Part shown: positions 28,268 to 37,007 of the stretch, piece after piece | How the letters are laid out: the number at the start of each line of letters is the position of its first letter | How positions within the stretch are numbered: the first letter of the stretch is position 1 | Assembly: GCF_018861045.1 (NCBI RefSeq) | Contig: NZ_JAHKQJ010000005.1 | Coordinates: 62,001 to 126,000 of the forward strand | DNA from: Octadecabacter sp. B2R22 | GTDB lineage: Bacteria > Pseudomonadota > Alphaproteobacteria > Rhodobacterales > Rhodobacteraceae | DNA: 64,000 nt | Reading direction: 5' to 3' | Notes under the pieces: generated by a model | Seen by the model: the letters and a program-made list of their open reading frames with translations, nothing else | Databases searched by the model: none | Told to the model about the DNA's origin: nothing | Program-made: the position numbers and the translations under genes

Positions 28268-28331
28268 GCGATTCTCTTAGGGTTTTCCGCCTGCATAAGT
28301 CACAGCGGCAAAAATAGACGTTAGAAATGCA

Positions 28332-28356
28332 GAAGGCAGGCGCGAGGCCTGCCTTC
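28332..28356 (-). terminator. Hairpin in the convergent holA/small-gene gap
   Basis: A perfect 10-bp stem (GAAGGCAGGC with GCCTGCCTTC) with a 5-base loop lies between two converging genes, 31 bases beyond the leftward stop at 28387. T-runs on both sides are weak, so its use as a terminator is likely but not certain. Confidence 0.6.
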
Positions 28357-28386
28357 CAAATTCGTGTAGCAGTTAAGCTAAAAAGC

Positions 28387-28602
28387 TTAGGAACCGCCGG
28401 AAGCTGCAACAGCAATAACTGCCAAGCCAAGCAGAACAGGCAATACAGCGCCGCCCATGGAAGAGGACAGCGGTGCTGCCATGTTGTCGTCTGCGATGAT
28501 GATCTGCGTGTCAGTTGTGCCTGCGTCAGAATAGTCGCCAGCCATCATTGGTGTGTTGCTGGCAGCTACAAGCAAGGCTGCAGTCATAAGTGTCTTTTTC
28601 AT
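28387..28602 (-). CDS. Small secreted protein, YjbE/GfcA-like architecture (1)
   Basis: 71 residues, with GGAG before the ATG. A signal peptide (MKKTLMTAALLVAASNTPMMA) is followed by a short Thr/Asp-rich stretch and then a C-terminal hydrophobic segment, GAVLPVLLGLAVIAVAASG, that ends the protein as SGGS. The next gene upstream codes for a 65-residue protein with the same layout and ending. Small proteins built like this (signal, Thr/Ser-rich part, hydrophobic VxVA stretch, Gly-Gly end) are YjbE and GfcA, encoded with YjbF/YjbH or GfcB-D in E. coli. From memory the resemblance is in architecture, not in alignable sequence. Function unknown. Confidence 0.75.
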   Translation of the reverse strand: MKKTLMTAALLVAASNTPMMAGDYSDAGTTDTQIIIADDNMAAPLSSSMGGAVLPVLLGLAVIAVAASGGS

Positions 28603-28798
28603 TTCTCTTTACTCCGGTGTCTACGTTGTTAGTGCGCGCATACGCTAAGGAACCATAACAAATACAAATACAAGTTGGTATGGGAAAATAATAAAGGTTC
28701 CATCACTGGCAAAAATGTCGAAATCTTCCATTCCCATTTAGAGAAAGGAGGCACCAAGCCTACCTTCATGGAATTTTTAGTTCGAAAATCCGATCAGT

Positions 28799-28996
28799 TT
28801 AGGAACCGCCTGCAGAAGCAATGGCAATAAGGACAACCGCGCCAATAGCTGGAAGCAGTGCCGACATATCAGTTGTCAGGTTCTTCTCAACCATAACCAG
28901 TTCGCCTGCATCTGTTGTTACAGCAGATGAGTCAGCAATTGCAGCAGTGGATGCGGTTGCGAATGCAACAGCGGCGACCAATGTTTTAATCTTCAT
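28799..28996 (-). CDS. Small secreted protein, YjbE/GfcA-like architecture (2)
   Basis: 65 residues from ATG 28996 with GGAG upstream; an ATG at 29008 would add 4. Signal peptide MKIKTLVAAVAFATASTAAIA, a short mature middle, and the C-terminal hydrophobic segment SALLPAIGAVVLIAIASAG ending GGS, which matches the ending of the 71-residue protein downstream. It lies 87 bases downstream of the YjbF-type gene and 196 bases upstream of the second small gene. An imperfect 7-bp inverted repeat (29030-29036 and 29044-29050) sits in its leader. I infer a structural or assembly role in polysaccharide export. Confidence 0.75.
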   Translation of the reverse strand: MKIKTLVAAVAFATASTAAIADSSAVTTDAGELVMVEKNLTTDMSALLPAIGAVVLIAIASAGGS

Positions 28997-29083
28997 GTTG
29001 GACTCCAATTCATATCAAAGGGTATCAACTCAACCTTAACGATAGGTTGACCCCCTTACGATTACAACGATTGAGTGCGGCAT

Positions 29084-29752
29084 CTAAAGCCTCTGGTAGC
29101 CCAAGTAACCCACACCGGCAGAAATCCACTGACGGGATTGCCAGACTATGCCATCCACGCCGCGCCAGTAGGTGTTCTTGAAAGAATGGTTTTCGCCGGT
29201 ACACGTTTCTTCGAGAATCGTTGTCGCGTAAGTTTTTTCAACAATCGTCAATTCGTCGGTTCGGGTTTCTTCCATCTCGCATTGATACACGGATCGTTCA
29301 ATCTGGCTAAGACCGTTGAGAAAATCGATCGTTCTCAAGTAACTACCACCAGATCTAAGGGCGGACCTTGCGCCAGAAACATCAGATCCCATCACATCGT
29401 CGCCCAGTCCGCGCGTCCCCACAAGAAAACCACCTTCAAGGACAAAGCTAAGGCCATCGGGCGAATTCCACGTCACCTTTTCACCATTTCGGCCAACTGC
29501 AAAAATGAGGCCCGTCGCCTCGCGGTCAATGATACTCACCCGCAACAGATTCGTATCTTGGGCATCAATATAGGCCCGAGTAAGAGCCGGAGGCGCTTCG
29601 ACAACAGCTGCCGCCGTCGAATCACCGGGCATCCCCGACTGGACGATGCCGCGAACCACACCCGCTGTCGCGTTCTTCGTGTTCAGGGGCCCGCAAGAGG
29701 AAATCGCCAAAAGTGCCGCGGCCGAAAGTGCTGAGATCCAAGATGTCTTCAT
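29084..29752 (-). CDS. YjbF/GfcB-family polysaccharide lipoprotein
   Basis: 222 residues with a lipoprotein signal (LLAISSCGPLN, Cys about 20). The mature part fits the YjbF family: INxxxATGLIFAVGRNGEKVTWNSPDGLSF-like region and a C-terminal half with several paired Cys in CTGEN and CEMEETRT. In E. coli YjbF and GfcB are outer-membrane lipoproteins needed for exopolysaccharide or group 4 capsule. It overlaps the YjbH gene by 4 bases, so the two are translated together. Confidence 0.85.
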   Translation of the reverse strand: MKTSWISALSAAALLAISSCGPLNTKNATAGVVRGIVQSGMPGDSTAAAVVEAPPALTRAYIDAQDTNLLRVSIIDREATGLIFAVGRNGEKVTWNSPDGLSFVLEGGFLVGTRGLGDDVMGSDVSGARSALRSGGSYLRTIDFLNGLSQIERSVYQCEMEETRTDELTIVEKTYATTILEETCTGENHSFKNTYWRGVDGIVWQSRQWISAGVGYLGYQRL

Positions 29753-31884
29753 CGCCAGAAACGTCCCCAGTTTTCTTCCATTTGCCCACGGTGGCCACCC
29801 TCGACCACATCATAGAGACGCCCGTCAATCCGAAGCCGTGCCCCACCGTCGCGTTCAAGTGACGACAACGACGTCGCTGCAGTGTCCCGTGTCGGTGTGC
29901 CATACAGCCAGTCAGATGGGATTTCGATCCTGATACCTTTGTCGAACGACCCTTCACCAAAGTCATCAAAAGGAACGTCAGTTAACGTGAAATAGGCCCC
30001 AACTTTCCAACCATTCTCAAACTCGCGATCAAGGGAGAACGTCGCGCCCCAGTCGCCGGCCAGATAACGGCCAACATCAACTTGGCCCTGAAAACCGTTG
30101 TCGAAGTCGTAGTAAGCGGACAGGTGCCCCGTAACGACGTCATAATCATCACCAACAAAACTGTTGCAGCCAGTGCCTGAACAGGCAGGGCGGAACCCAA
30201 GTCCGAGATCGTAGTCCCGCAGCAAAGTGTAGTTCATCTCGGCGCCCAGCGCCAACCGGCTGTCCACAGGCTTCCACAAAAGCTCGCCGGACACACCGCC
30301 GAAAGAACGCTCAAAGTACCCGATTGAGGCGCGGCTATAAAGATTCTGACCGGGGCGACCATACCAAGACATAAACAAGTTCTCGATGCCGCTGCCGGAT
30401 TCAGCCCCATACCGAAGGCTCGTTCGGCGCACATCTGGCAAAACAGATTCAGAAATCGACCCGACCTCATCACGGTTGCCCGCAACGCGATAGCGATAAG
30501 CACCCGCAAGAACTACATTCGGGCGCAGTTCATATTGGAACGTCGCTTCAAGCCCGACATCCCCACGAACAGGTTCGTCCCCGTCAAACAGTGACAGTTC
30601 AAGATAAGGGGCAATCCCCCACAAAAACGCCGGTGTTGGGTCTTCCCAACCAACGGATGGCGCCGAACCGGCCGCGTCAGCAAAGGTTGCGCGACCGTAG
30701 GACAGTGCCGCTGCGTTCGGTTCGTTTTCTAAGGCTTCTAGATCACCACGCCGGATCGTCACGGCAGACGTAGGGATCCCGTTCTGAGTCGGCTCAAGAA
30801 TGAAAGTATCAACGTTCGTTGGGGCGACTTGCGTCAGAATGCGCGATACCCGCCCAACGCCTTGCGCTTCTGCGCGATACCGATCGTTTTCATACCGCAC
30901 CCGCAAGGTGGTTCCAACAACCTCGGCGCCATACAGACGAATCCCATCCGCCGCCAAGATTGCACCCAAAGCTTCCACACTTGCCGTTTCGACCTGCGGA
31001 TTGTCCCAGGTCGCAGCGGCAGCGATGCCTTCTGCACGAACTCCCACAGGCATCGGCGCAGGTTCCAATCCACTCGGGAAACTCGCCGTCTTCGGATCAA
31101 TCAAAATCGTAGCGGCGAACCCGATGTCGGTCCCGTACATGTAGTAACCACCAAGCTGATAAGAGTCGTTTGGCTGCCACTTCACCCCAAAGTTAAGCGG
31201 GGACTCGCGTTCAAACCCAATCAGCGCGGTTTCACGTTCGTAAATGTCGGATGAATACTCCGCGAGGATAGTCCAATCGTCATTTAGGCGCCATTCAACG
31301 CCCCCAAAGAGCGCCGCGTCACCGCGAAAGAACTGCCCCGACAAGACCGTCCCGCCCGTATTGATGCTGTCATCAGGTCGCGTTTCAAACCGCTCATCGA
31401 TGATACCCAGCGGATTGGTAAACCCGTCAAGCGACCCAAGCCGCCCCCAGCCCAAACCACCCGTGACGCGCACGTTGGGTCCCAACGTTTTCGTAGCGAC
31501 AAGGTATTCGCTGCTATACCGGCCGGTGCCGATAAAGTCGCGCACACCGACCGAAATCGCGGGCATGTACTGACCTTCGTCAGTGACCTGGTACTGCAAG
31601 TCAAAGCTTCGATCGTAGGTGTCAATCAACGAGTAGCGAAAGCTACCGGAGACACGCGGCAAAACCTGAAAGGTAAATGTCACACGTTGCGTATCACCAA
31701 AGACGGCAACGGTTGTCGCAATCTCACCGTCCGCAGGGGCAACAGCCGATGGCATATCAATAATACCCGGCGTGCCATAAAGCGTGTAATTTGCACGCCA
31801 ATCATCATCAGCGGCTGCGGGAGTTGCAGCAATCACGGCACAAAAAGCACCGGAAATGCCTTTAATTCTGTCTAATTCAAACAT
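29749..31884 (-). CDS. YjbH-family outer-membrane beta-barrel protein (GfcD-like)
   Basis: 711 residues from ATG 31884 (MFELDRIKGISGAFCAVIAA), which begins with a signal peptide. An early YTLYGTPGIIDMPSA motif is the family hallmark, followed by a long chain of amphipathic strands with YRYRVAGN and SWYGRPGQNLYSRAS repeats in the last third. YjbH/GfcD proteins are predicted large outer-membrane barrels used in polysaccharide secretion. It pairs with the lipoprotein gene (4-base overlap) and is divergent from the epimerase gene. Confidence 0.88.
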   Translation of the reverse strand: MFELDRIKGISGAFCAVIAATPAAADDDWRANYTLYGTPGIIDMPSAVAPADGEIATTVAVFGDTQRVTFTFQVLPRVSGSFRYSLIDTYDRSFDLQYQVTDEGQYMPAISVGVRDFIGTGRYSSEYLVATKTLGPNVRVTGGLGWGRLGSLDGFTNPLGIIDERFETRPDDSINTGGTVLSGQFFRGDAALFGGVEWRLNDDWTILAEYSSDIYERETALIGFERESPLNFGVKWQPNDSYQLGGYYMYGTDIGFAATILIDPKTASFPSGLEPAPMPVGVRAEGIAAAATWDNPQVETASVEALGAILAADGIRLYGAEVVGTTLRVRYENDRYRAEAQGVGRVSRILTQVAPTNVDTFILEPTQNGIPTSAVTIRRGDLEALENEPNAAALSYGRATFADAAGSAPSVGWEDPTPAFLWGIAPYLELSLFDGDEPVRGDVGLEATFQYELRPNVVLAGAYRYRVAGNRDEVGSISESVLPDVRRTSLRYGAESGSGIENLFMSWYGRPGQNLYSRASIGYFERSFGGVSGELLWKPVDSRLALGAEMNYTLLRDYDLGLGFRPACSGTGCNSFVGDDYDVVTGHLSAYYDFDNGFQGQVDVGRYLAGDWGATFSLDREFENGWKVGAYFTLTDVPFDDFGEGSFDKGIRIEIPSDWLYGTPTRDTAATSLSSLERDGGARLRIDGRLYDVVEGGHRGQMEENWGRFWR

Positions 31885-31995
31885 GATCCACGTCTGACAT
31901 TGTATCCAGCCTCGTCGCAACCTTATTCTCACCGAAATCGGAAGTTGATGCCAAGGGTGGGCGATATGCCATACCCTGCTGAAAAAGGGGCGGTT

Positions 31996-32862
31996 GTGAC
32001 CACTATTCTACTCGGGGCAAATGGCCGTTTGGGCACCATCTTATCCCACTTCGCGCGGGGCGCAGGGTTGGACTGGAAAACCCAAGCACGCCAAGGGGAT
32101 GCCGATATTATCTGGTCCGGTGACTTTGGCGACACCGCTGCCGATCAAGTCTTCCAAAACGACGCGACCATCCTCAACTTTATCGGCGAAACGGGCACGG
32201 ATAAGACTCAGCTGGAATCCGCCAATGTAGATTTCGTCGAGCAACTGCTTGAGAAAGCCTCACAAAGCAACGTAAAGCACGTGATCCTTGCGTCATCTGC
32301 TGCGGTATACGGTGCCGGGGATGGCACGCCTTTCAAGGAAATGGACCAAACCGCCCCTCTTAACGCATATGGCAAAAGCAAAGCCGCGATGGAGCACATC
32401 GCCAAGGACTTTGCCGCAACCAGTAGCGCCCCCAAGATTACAATCGCGCGGATCGGAAACGTCGCAGGCGCGGATGCTTTGCTCGCCGCCGCACACCGCT
32501 ATCTAGCCGATAGCGCCGCGATGCCGCTGCATCGGTTTAGCGACGGCACGGCATCTGTACGATCCTACATTGGGCCTTACGACTTTTTCGTCGCGATCAA
32601 GGCATTGATCCCGACACCGGATACAAAGCTACGAACGGTCAATGTCGTTCAACAACAACCTGTCTCCCTCGATAAGCTTCTTGCAGCGTATAAGGTCCAT
32701 CTCTTGCCCGATCTAAACTGGATCGATGAACCCGCACCGAACGGTGTTCCACACAGTGTTGTGCTTTCAACAGACACGCTACAAACTATTGTTACGTTAG
32801 AAAACTACGACGACCCTGCAGATGCTTTGGGGCGCCAAACCGCGGAGCTATCAAATCAGTGA
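31996..32862 (+). CDS. NAD-dependent epimerase/dehydratase family protein
   Basis: 288 residues from a GTG at 31996, chosen because AAGGGG lies 5 bases upstream and the Rossmann strand (TTILLGANGRLG) begins at once; ATGs at 31966 and 31948 are also in frame. Short-chain features: GxxGxxG, SSAAVYG and the catalytic Tyr-Lys pair in YGKSK. It acts on a nucleotide sugar of unknown identity. It overlaps the sugar transferase by 4 bases and opens a three-gene polysaccharide operon. Confidence 0.85.
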   Translation: MTTILLGANGRLGTILSHFARGAGLDWKTQARQGDADIIWSGDFGDTAADQVFQNDATILNFIGETGTDKTQLESANVDFVEQLLEKASQSNVKHVILASSAAVYGAGDGTPFKEMDQTAPLNAYGKSKAAMEHIAKDFAATSSAPKITIARIGNVAGADALLAAAHRYLADSAAMPLHRFSDGTASVRSYIGPYDFFVAIKALIPTPDTKLRTVNVVQQQPVSLDKLLAAYKVHLLPDLNWIDEPAPNGVPHSVVLSTDTLQTIVTLENYDDPADALGRQTAELSNQ

Positions 32863-33464
32863 AACGCGTCTTTGATATCGGTCTCGCACTGCTTTTGCTG
32901 CTCTTGCTCTGGCCTGTGATCCTCGCCATTACGATAGCCATTCAATGGCGTGACGGCGGTCCTGTTTTCTATGTCGCTGAACGTATGAAGACGCCGCAAA
33001 CGCCATTCAACCTGATCAAATTTCGCACCATGTCCAATGTGCCTGCGGATCAGAATACAGGCGTCACCGGTGGCGATAAAACCGACCGTATTACCCATAT
33101 TGGAAAGAAACTTCGCCGCTATCGTCTGGACGAACTCCCACAGCTGATCAACGTCCTGCGCGGCGACATGAGCTTTGTCGGTCCGCGCCCACCGTTGCGA
33201 CAATATACCGACGCCTTTCCTGACCTATATGGCCGTGTCTTGCGATCCCGTCCCGGCGTAACAGGGCTGGCCACCTTGCATTTCCACCGCCACGAAGAGC
33301 GCCTCATCGCCGATGCCAGCACGCCAGAACAAACCGAGCAGATCTACGTGACCCGTTGCGTGCCGCGCAAAGCCGTCTTGGACCTCATCTATCAACGCCA
33401 TGCCTCAGTCTGTTTTGACGTTACTTTGCTCTGGGAAACGATCCTCAAAGTGTTAAAACGTTAG
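32859..33464 (+). CDS. Initiating sugar transferase (bacterial sugar transferase family)
   Basis: 201 residues from a GTG that overlaps the epimerase by 4 bases. It has one N-terminal membrane helix (ALLLLLLLWPVILAITIAI) and the cytoplasmic catalytic core of WcaJ/ExoY-type phosphoglycosyl transferases: GPVFYVAERMKTP, FNLIKFRTM, YRLDELPQLINVLRGDMSFV and GPRPPL. The family moves a sugar-1-phosphate onto undecaprenyl phosphate to start polysaccharide synthesis. It is short compared with WcaJ because it lacks the extra N-terminal membrane domain. Confidence 0.92.
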   Translation: MKRVFDIGLALLLLLLLWPVILAITIAIQWRDGGPVFYVAERMKTPQTPFNLIKFRTMSNVPADQNTGVTGGDKTDRITHIGKKLRRYRLDELPQLINVLRGDMSFVGPRPPLRQYTDAFPDLYGRVLRSRPGVTGLATLHFHRHEERLIADASTPEQTEQIYVTRCVPRKAVLDLIYQRHASVCFDVTLLWETILKVLKR

Positions 33465-33504
33465 CAACTCCACCAAACTAACACCCGCAATAAAAGAGTC
33501 CCCC

Positions 33505-34509
33505 ATGCCCAAGGCCCTCGTCACCGGATCCGCAGGATTCATCGGTTATCACCTTTGCAGACTTCTCTTGGACGAAGGGTTTGAGGTCATCGGCTTTGAT
33601 GCGATGACGGATTATTACGACGTTCGCCTGAAAGAACGCAGGCAGGCAAACCTGCTGCAATCCAGCAGTTTTCGCGCGGTGAATGATCGGCTTGAGGCGG
33701 ACGGTGTGTTGATGGATCTGATCGCACAAGAAAAGCCTGATTTCGTTATTCACCTCGCGGGGCAAGCCGGCGTGCGCTATTCTATCGACGAGCCGCGCTC
33801 TTATGTTGATGCCAACATCATCGGCACGTTCAACCTGCTAGAAGCCGTCCGTGCGACACCCGTCAAACACCTGCTACTCGCGTCAACGTCGTCGGCCTAT
33901 GGCGCCAACACCGAAATGCCCTACACCGAGACCGACAAAGCCGACACGCAGATGTCATTCTACGCTGCGACCAAAAAATCAAACGAAGTGATGGCCCATT
34001 CTTACGCCCACCTCTACGACATTCCGACCACCATGTTCCGGTTCTTCACCGTTTATGGCCCGTGGGGCCGCCCTGATATGGCGCTGTTCAAGTTCACCAA
34101 AGCCGTGCTCAATGGCGACCCGATTGACGTCTATAATCACGGCGACATGAGCCGCGACTTCACCTATGTCACCGACCTCGTTCGTGGCATCCGTCTACTG
34201 CTTGATGCCGCACCTGAACGGCTAGACGAAGTGCCTGAGGGCGACAGTCTGTCCCCAGTAGCGCCGCACCGGATTGTTAACATCGGCAACGGCGAACCCG
34301 TGCAGTTAATGGCCTTTATCGAAGCCATCGAAAAGGCACTGGGCCAACCCGCCGAAAAGAACTTTATGGACATGCAGCCAGGTGACGTTCCTGCGACTTG
34401 GGCAGATGGATCACTCCTAAAGACGCTCACCGGTTATACACCCGCGACGGACGTCGAAACAGGCGTTAAATCTTTCGTTGATTGGTATCGCGATTACTAC
34501 GACGTTTGA
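33505..34509 (+). CDS. UDP-glucuronate 4-epimerase-like protein
   Basis: 334 residues. Extended-SDR features: TGSAGFIGYHL near the N-terminus, LAGQAGVRYSIDEP, SSAYGANTEMPYTE and the Tyr-x3-Lys in FYAATKKSNE; then FRFFTVYGPWGRPDMALFKF, a segment characteristic of UDP-GlcA epimerases (LpsL/GaeA type). The product, UDP-galacturonate, is a common polysaccharide and LPS building block. It is 40 bases downstream of the sugar transferase and overlaps the convergent flavoprotein gene by 13 bases. Confidence 0.88.
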   Translation: MPKALVTGSAGFIGYHLCRLLLDEGFEVIGFDAMTDYYDVRLKERRQANLLQSSSFRAVNDRLEADGVLMDLIAQEKPDFVIHLAGQAGVRYSIDEPRSYVDANIIGTFNLLEAVRATPVKHLLLASTSSAYGANTEMPYTETDKADTQMSFYAATKKSNEVMAHSYAHLYDIPTTMFRFFTVYGPWGRPDMALFKFTKAVLNGDPIDVYNHGDMSRDFTYVTDLVRGIRLLLDAAPERLDEVPEGDSLSPVAPHRIVNIGNGEPVQLMAFIEAIEKALGQPAEKNFMDMQPGDVPATWADGSLLKTLTGYTPATDVETGVKSFVDWYRDYYDV

Positions 34510-35660
34510 AGCCTATGCGCTGCGGCCAATCCAGCCCAGCGCCCCGTCGCCAGACAACCGTTGATCAAATAACCGCCCGTCGGCGCGGCCCAGTCCAGCA
34601 TTTCACCGACACAGTATACCCCTTCGCGGGACTTAAGCATCAAGTCATCCGTGAGAGCGTCAAACCGCACGCCACCTGCCGTTGAAATCGCTTCATCGAT
34701 CGGTCTCGGGCTCAGTTGCGGGATGGTCAGCCCTTTGATCTTTTCATGCAACGATAAGTCACTATTTCGGCCAAACTCGTTCAAAAGGGCGCGTTTTACT
34801 GAATCCAGCTTCAATGCCTTTCGCAGCTTATTTGAAACGGATTGCTTGCCTTTGATGGCAGCCAATTTGGTGGCGATCTCCTCGACGGACATGTCAGGCA
34901 AAAGATCAATAACCAATGGCGCACCATCGCGCATCGCAGCGGACACCGAATAAATACCGCCGCCCTCAAGACCCTTGGAGGACACTACGAATTCGCCCCG
35001 CGACACTCTTTCGCCTGCTGTCAGTTTGCAGCCCTTCACCGCCGCACCCAAATGAGCGGTCATATGGTCGGACCATGAAACTTCGAAACCCATATTCACG
35101 GGCTTAAACGGCGCGACCTGGTCAGGAAGTTGCCCCGCCCATTGGCCGTTCGAACCAAGGCGCGACCAACTTGCGCCGCCCAGCGCCAAGACGGTCACTT
35201 TCGCGGCTATCGTGATCGGTCCATCCGGCGTGTCAAACGTCGCATCATCGCCATCCCAACCCGTCCAACGCCAATGGGTTTCGAACCTCACTCCATGCTG
35301 TGACAGGTGCGCAAGCCATGCCCTCAGCAGTGGTGAAGCTTTCATCACTGTTGGGAAAACCCTCGCGGTTGACCCTGTAAAAACGGTTTGTCCCAGCGCC
35401 TCAGCCCACGCGCTCACGTCGTTCGGCCCGAACGCGGAGATCATCGGCGACAGAACCTCTTGGGCGGCCCCATATGCTTGCTTGAAGACCGGTAGCGGCT
35501 CCGCCTTGGTCAGGTTCAAACCAGACTTGCCCGCCATCAAGAACTTGCGCCCCATCGTCGGCATTGCATCCGCGACCACAACGGAATGACCCGCCGCTGA
35601 CAAAACATCCGCCGCCATCAACCCCGCAGGACCACCCCCGATAACAAGAGCGTCACTCAT
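34497..35660 (-). CDS. BaiN/HI0933-like flavoprotein (TIGR03862 type)
   Basis: 387 residues. FAD fold at the N-terminus (ALVIGGGPAGLMAADVL) followed by MGRKFLMAGKSGLNLT, the mark of the HI0933/BaiN flavoprotein family. The C-terminal GGYLINGCLATGRWAG is the second FAD-binding strand of this group. The substrate is unknown; the family covers several uncharacterised oxidoreductases. It overlaps the MscS gene by 4 bases. Confidence 0.88.
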   Translation of the reverse strand: MSDALVIGGGPAGLMAADVLSAAGHSVVVADAMPTMGRKFLMAGKSGLNLTKAEPLPVFKQAYGAAQEVLSPMISAFGPNDVSAWAEALGQTVFTGSTARVFPTVMKASPLLRAWLAHLSQHGVRFETHWRWTGWDGDDATFDTPDGPITIAAKVTVLALGGASWSRLGSNGQWAGQLPDQVAPFKPVNMGFEVSWSDHMTAHLGAAVKGCKLTAGERVSRGEFVVSSKGLEGGGIYSVSAAMRDGAPLVIDLLPDMSVEEIATKLAAIKGKQSVSNKLRKALKLDSVKRALLNEFGRNSDLSLHEKIKGLTIPQLSPRPIDEAISTAGGVRFDALTDDLMLKSREGVYCVGEMLDWAAPTGGYLINGCLATGRWAGLAAAHRLQTS

Positions 35661-36967
35661 GCAGGCGCGGCAGGAAAACCGCCCTTAATCTCTACGACAC
35701 GCTGCGGGAATGGAATTTCAATACCTGCGTCTTTCAACGCATTCCAGATCGCAAATCGCACGTGGCTGCGGTATTTATTTTTGCCGTCATCAATCCCGTT
35801 CACCCAGAATTCGACAACGAACTCAATGCCGCTGTCTCCGAACCCATCTAGCTCAACATCAGGGTCTTCGGGTTTACTCAAAACAAAATCCAATGCTGCG
35901 ACAGCGGGTCCAACGATATCGGGAATACGGTTGATGTCCGTGTCGTAACTTACAGAGAATGATACGTCATAACGATTGGCTGATCCGCTATCGGAATAAT
36001 TCACCACCCGCGTAACGATGAAATCCTCGTTGGGCACGACGATCCATTTACCGTCATATGTCTCGAGGATCGCAGCACGCGCCGTCATTTTGACGATTGT
36101 GCCCGCCTCTCCCCCGTCGAGTTCAACGTAGTCGCCGACGGTCGCTTGCCCTTCGAGGAGAAGGATCACGCCAGAGACAAAGTTGGACGCAATTTTCTGA
36201 AGGCCAAAACCGATACCAACACCCAAGGCACCTGTCAGCACTGCCAGAGAACTAAGCGGGACACCCGCGATATTCATTGCCACAAGAAAGGCGACACCAA
36301 AAATCGCGATTTCGGCAGCTTTAACTGCCAACTGGCGGGTTGCAGCAGGCATTTCTTGCTTCTGGATCATCGCTGAACTTTGGTCGTTTGACCAACGCCC
36401 AAGCCAGAACATCACAATCGCAACCACCAGGAACCGCAACATACCCAGAAGAGAGAACGACATGCCACCAAGCGGTACAATCGTCTGTTCAAGCCACATC
36501 ATAATCGGGTCAAGAAAGCCCAACGCATAGATCGCAGCGAACGGAATCAGAACCATCTTTCCAAGGAGCTTCAGCAGAGGATCCGTCAGCATATCGCGAA
36601 CAAACGCGCGCACGGCGAGGAACAGGAACACACGCTTACCGAATGCGATCATTTCGCCTGCGCCAAAGATCGATCGTGTGACCTGTTCACCGATTGCGGT
36701 CAGCGCAAACGCAAGGAGCGGCAAAACAAGCGGAAGGAACAACAAGACGAACCGGCGCACCTTGGCGAGGATTGTCTGGTTTTCATCGGGTGGCGTAAGT
36801 GCTCTGGTCAAGATCGGGTTTAGTTTGCGGGTAATAACCACGGCCAAAACATAGGCAGCGACCAGCAATGCGAATTGCACCCAATTGGCAGGATCTATTA
36901 TCCAGCCAACGACAAACTCATAGGCAGGCGTCACGTAGCCCAACGCTGTGTTCATTAAATCTTCCAT
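35657..36967 (-). CDS. MscS family mechanosensitive channel
   Basis: 436 residues from ATG 36967, chosen because AGGAG lies 6 bases before it; the ATG at 36973 abuts the same AGGAG directly. Several N-terminal helices lead to the MscS pore helix and beta domain: ALGVGIGFGLQKIASNFVSG, LEGQATVGDYVELDG and IVVPNEDFIVTRVVNYS. It relieves turgor in osmotic downshift. It is coupled to the downstream flavoprotein by a 4-base overlap. Confidence 0.92.
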   Translation of the reverse strand: MEDLMNTALGYVTPAYEFVVGWIIDPANWVQFALLVAAYVLAVVITRKLNPILTRALTPPDENQTILAKVRRFVLLFLPLVLPLLAFALTAIGEQVTRSIFGAGEMIAFGKRVFLFLAVRAFVRDMLTDPLLKLLGKMVLIPFAAIYALGFLDPIMMWLEQTIVPLGGMSFSLLGMLRFLVVAIVMFWLGRWSNDQSSAMIQKQEMPAATRQLAVKAAEIAIFGVAFLVAMNIAGVPLSSLAVLTGALGVGIGFGLQKIASNFVSGVILLLEGQATVGDYVELDGGEAGTIVKMTARAAILETYDGKWIVVPNEDFIVTRVVNYSDSGSANRYDVSFSVSYDTDINRIPDIVGPAVAALDFVLSKPEDPDVELDGFGDSGIEFVVEFWVNGIDDGKNKYRSHVRFAIWNALKDAGIEIPFPQRVVEIKGGFPAAPA

Positions 36968-37007
36968 AGGCATCTCCTACACCACGTCTTTCGCCAAAGA
37001 CAGAGCC

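Noticed and set aside
29030-29050. 7-bp inverted repeat in the leader of the 65-residue gene as an operator
   Set aside because: Short arms with an 7-base spacer and AT-rich surroundings are common by chance; kept only as a note in the gene entry.
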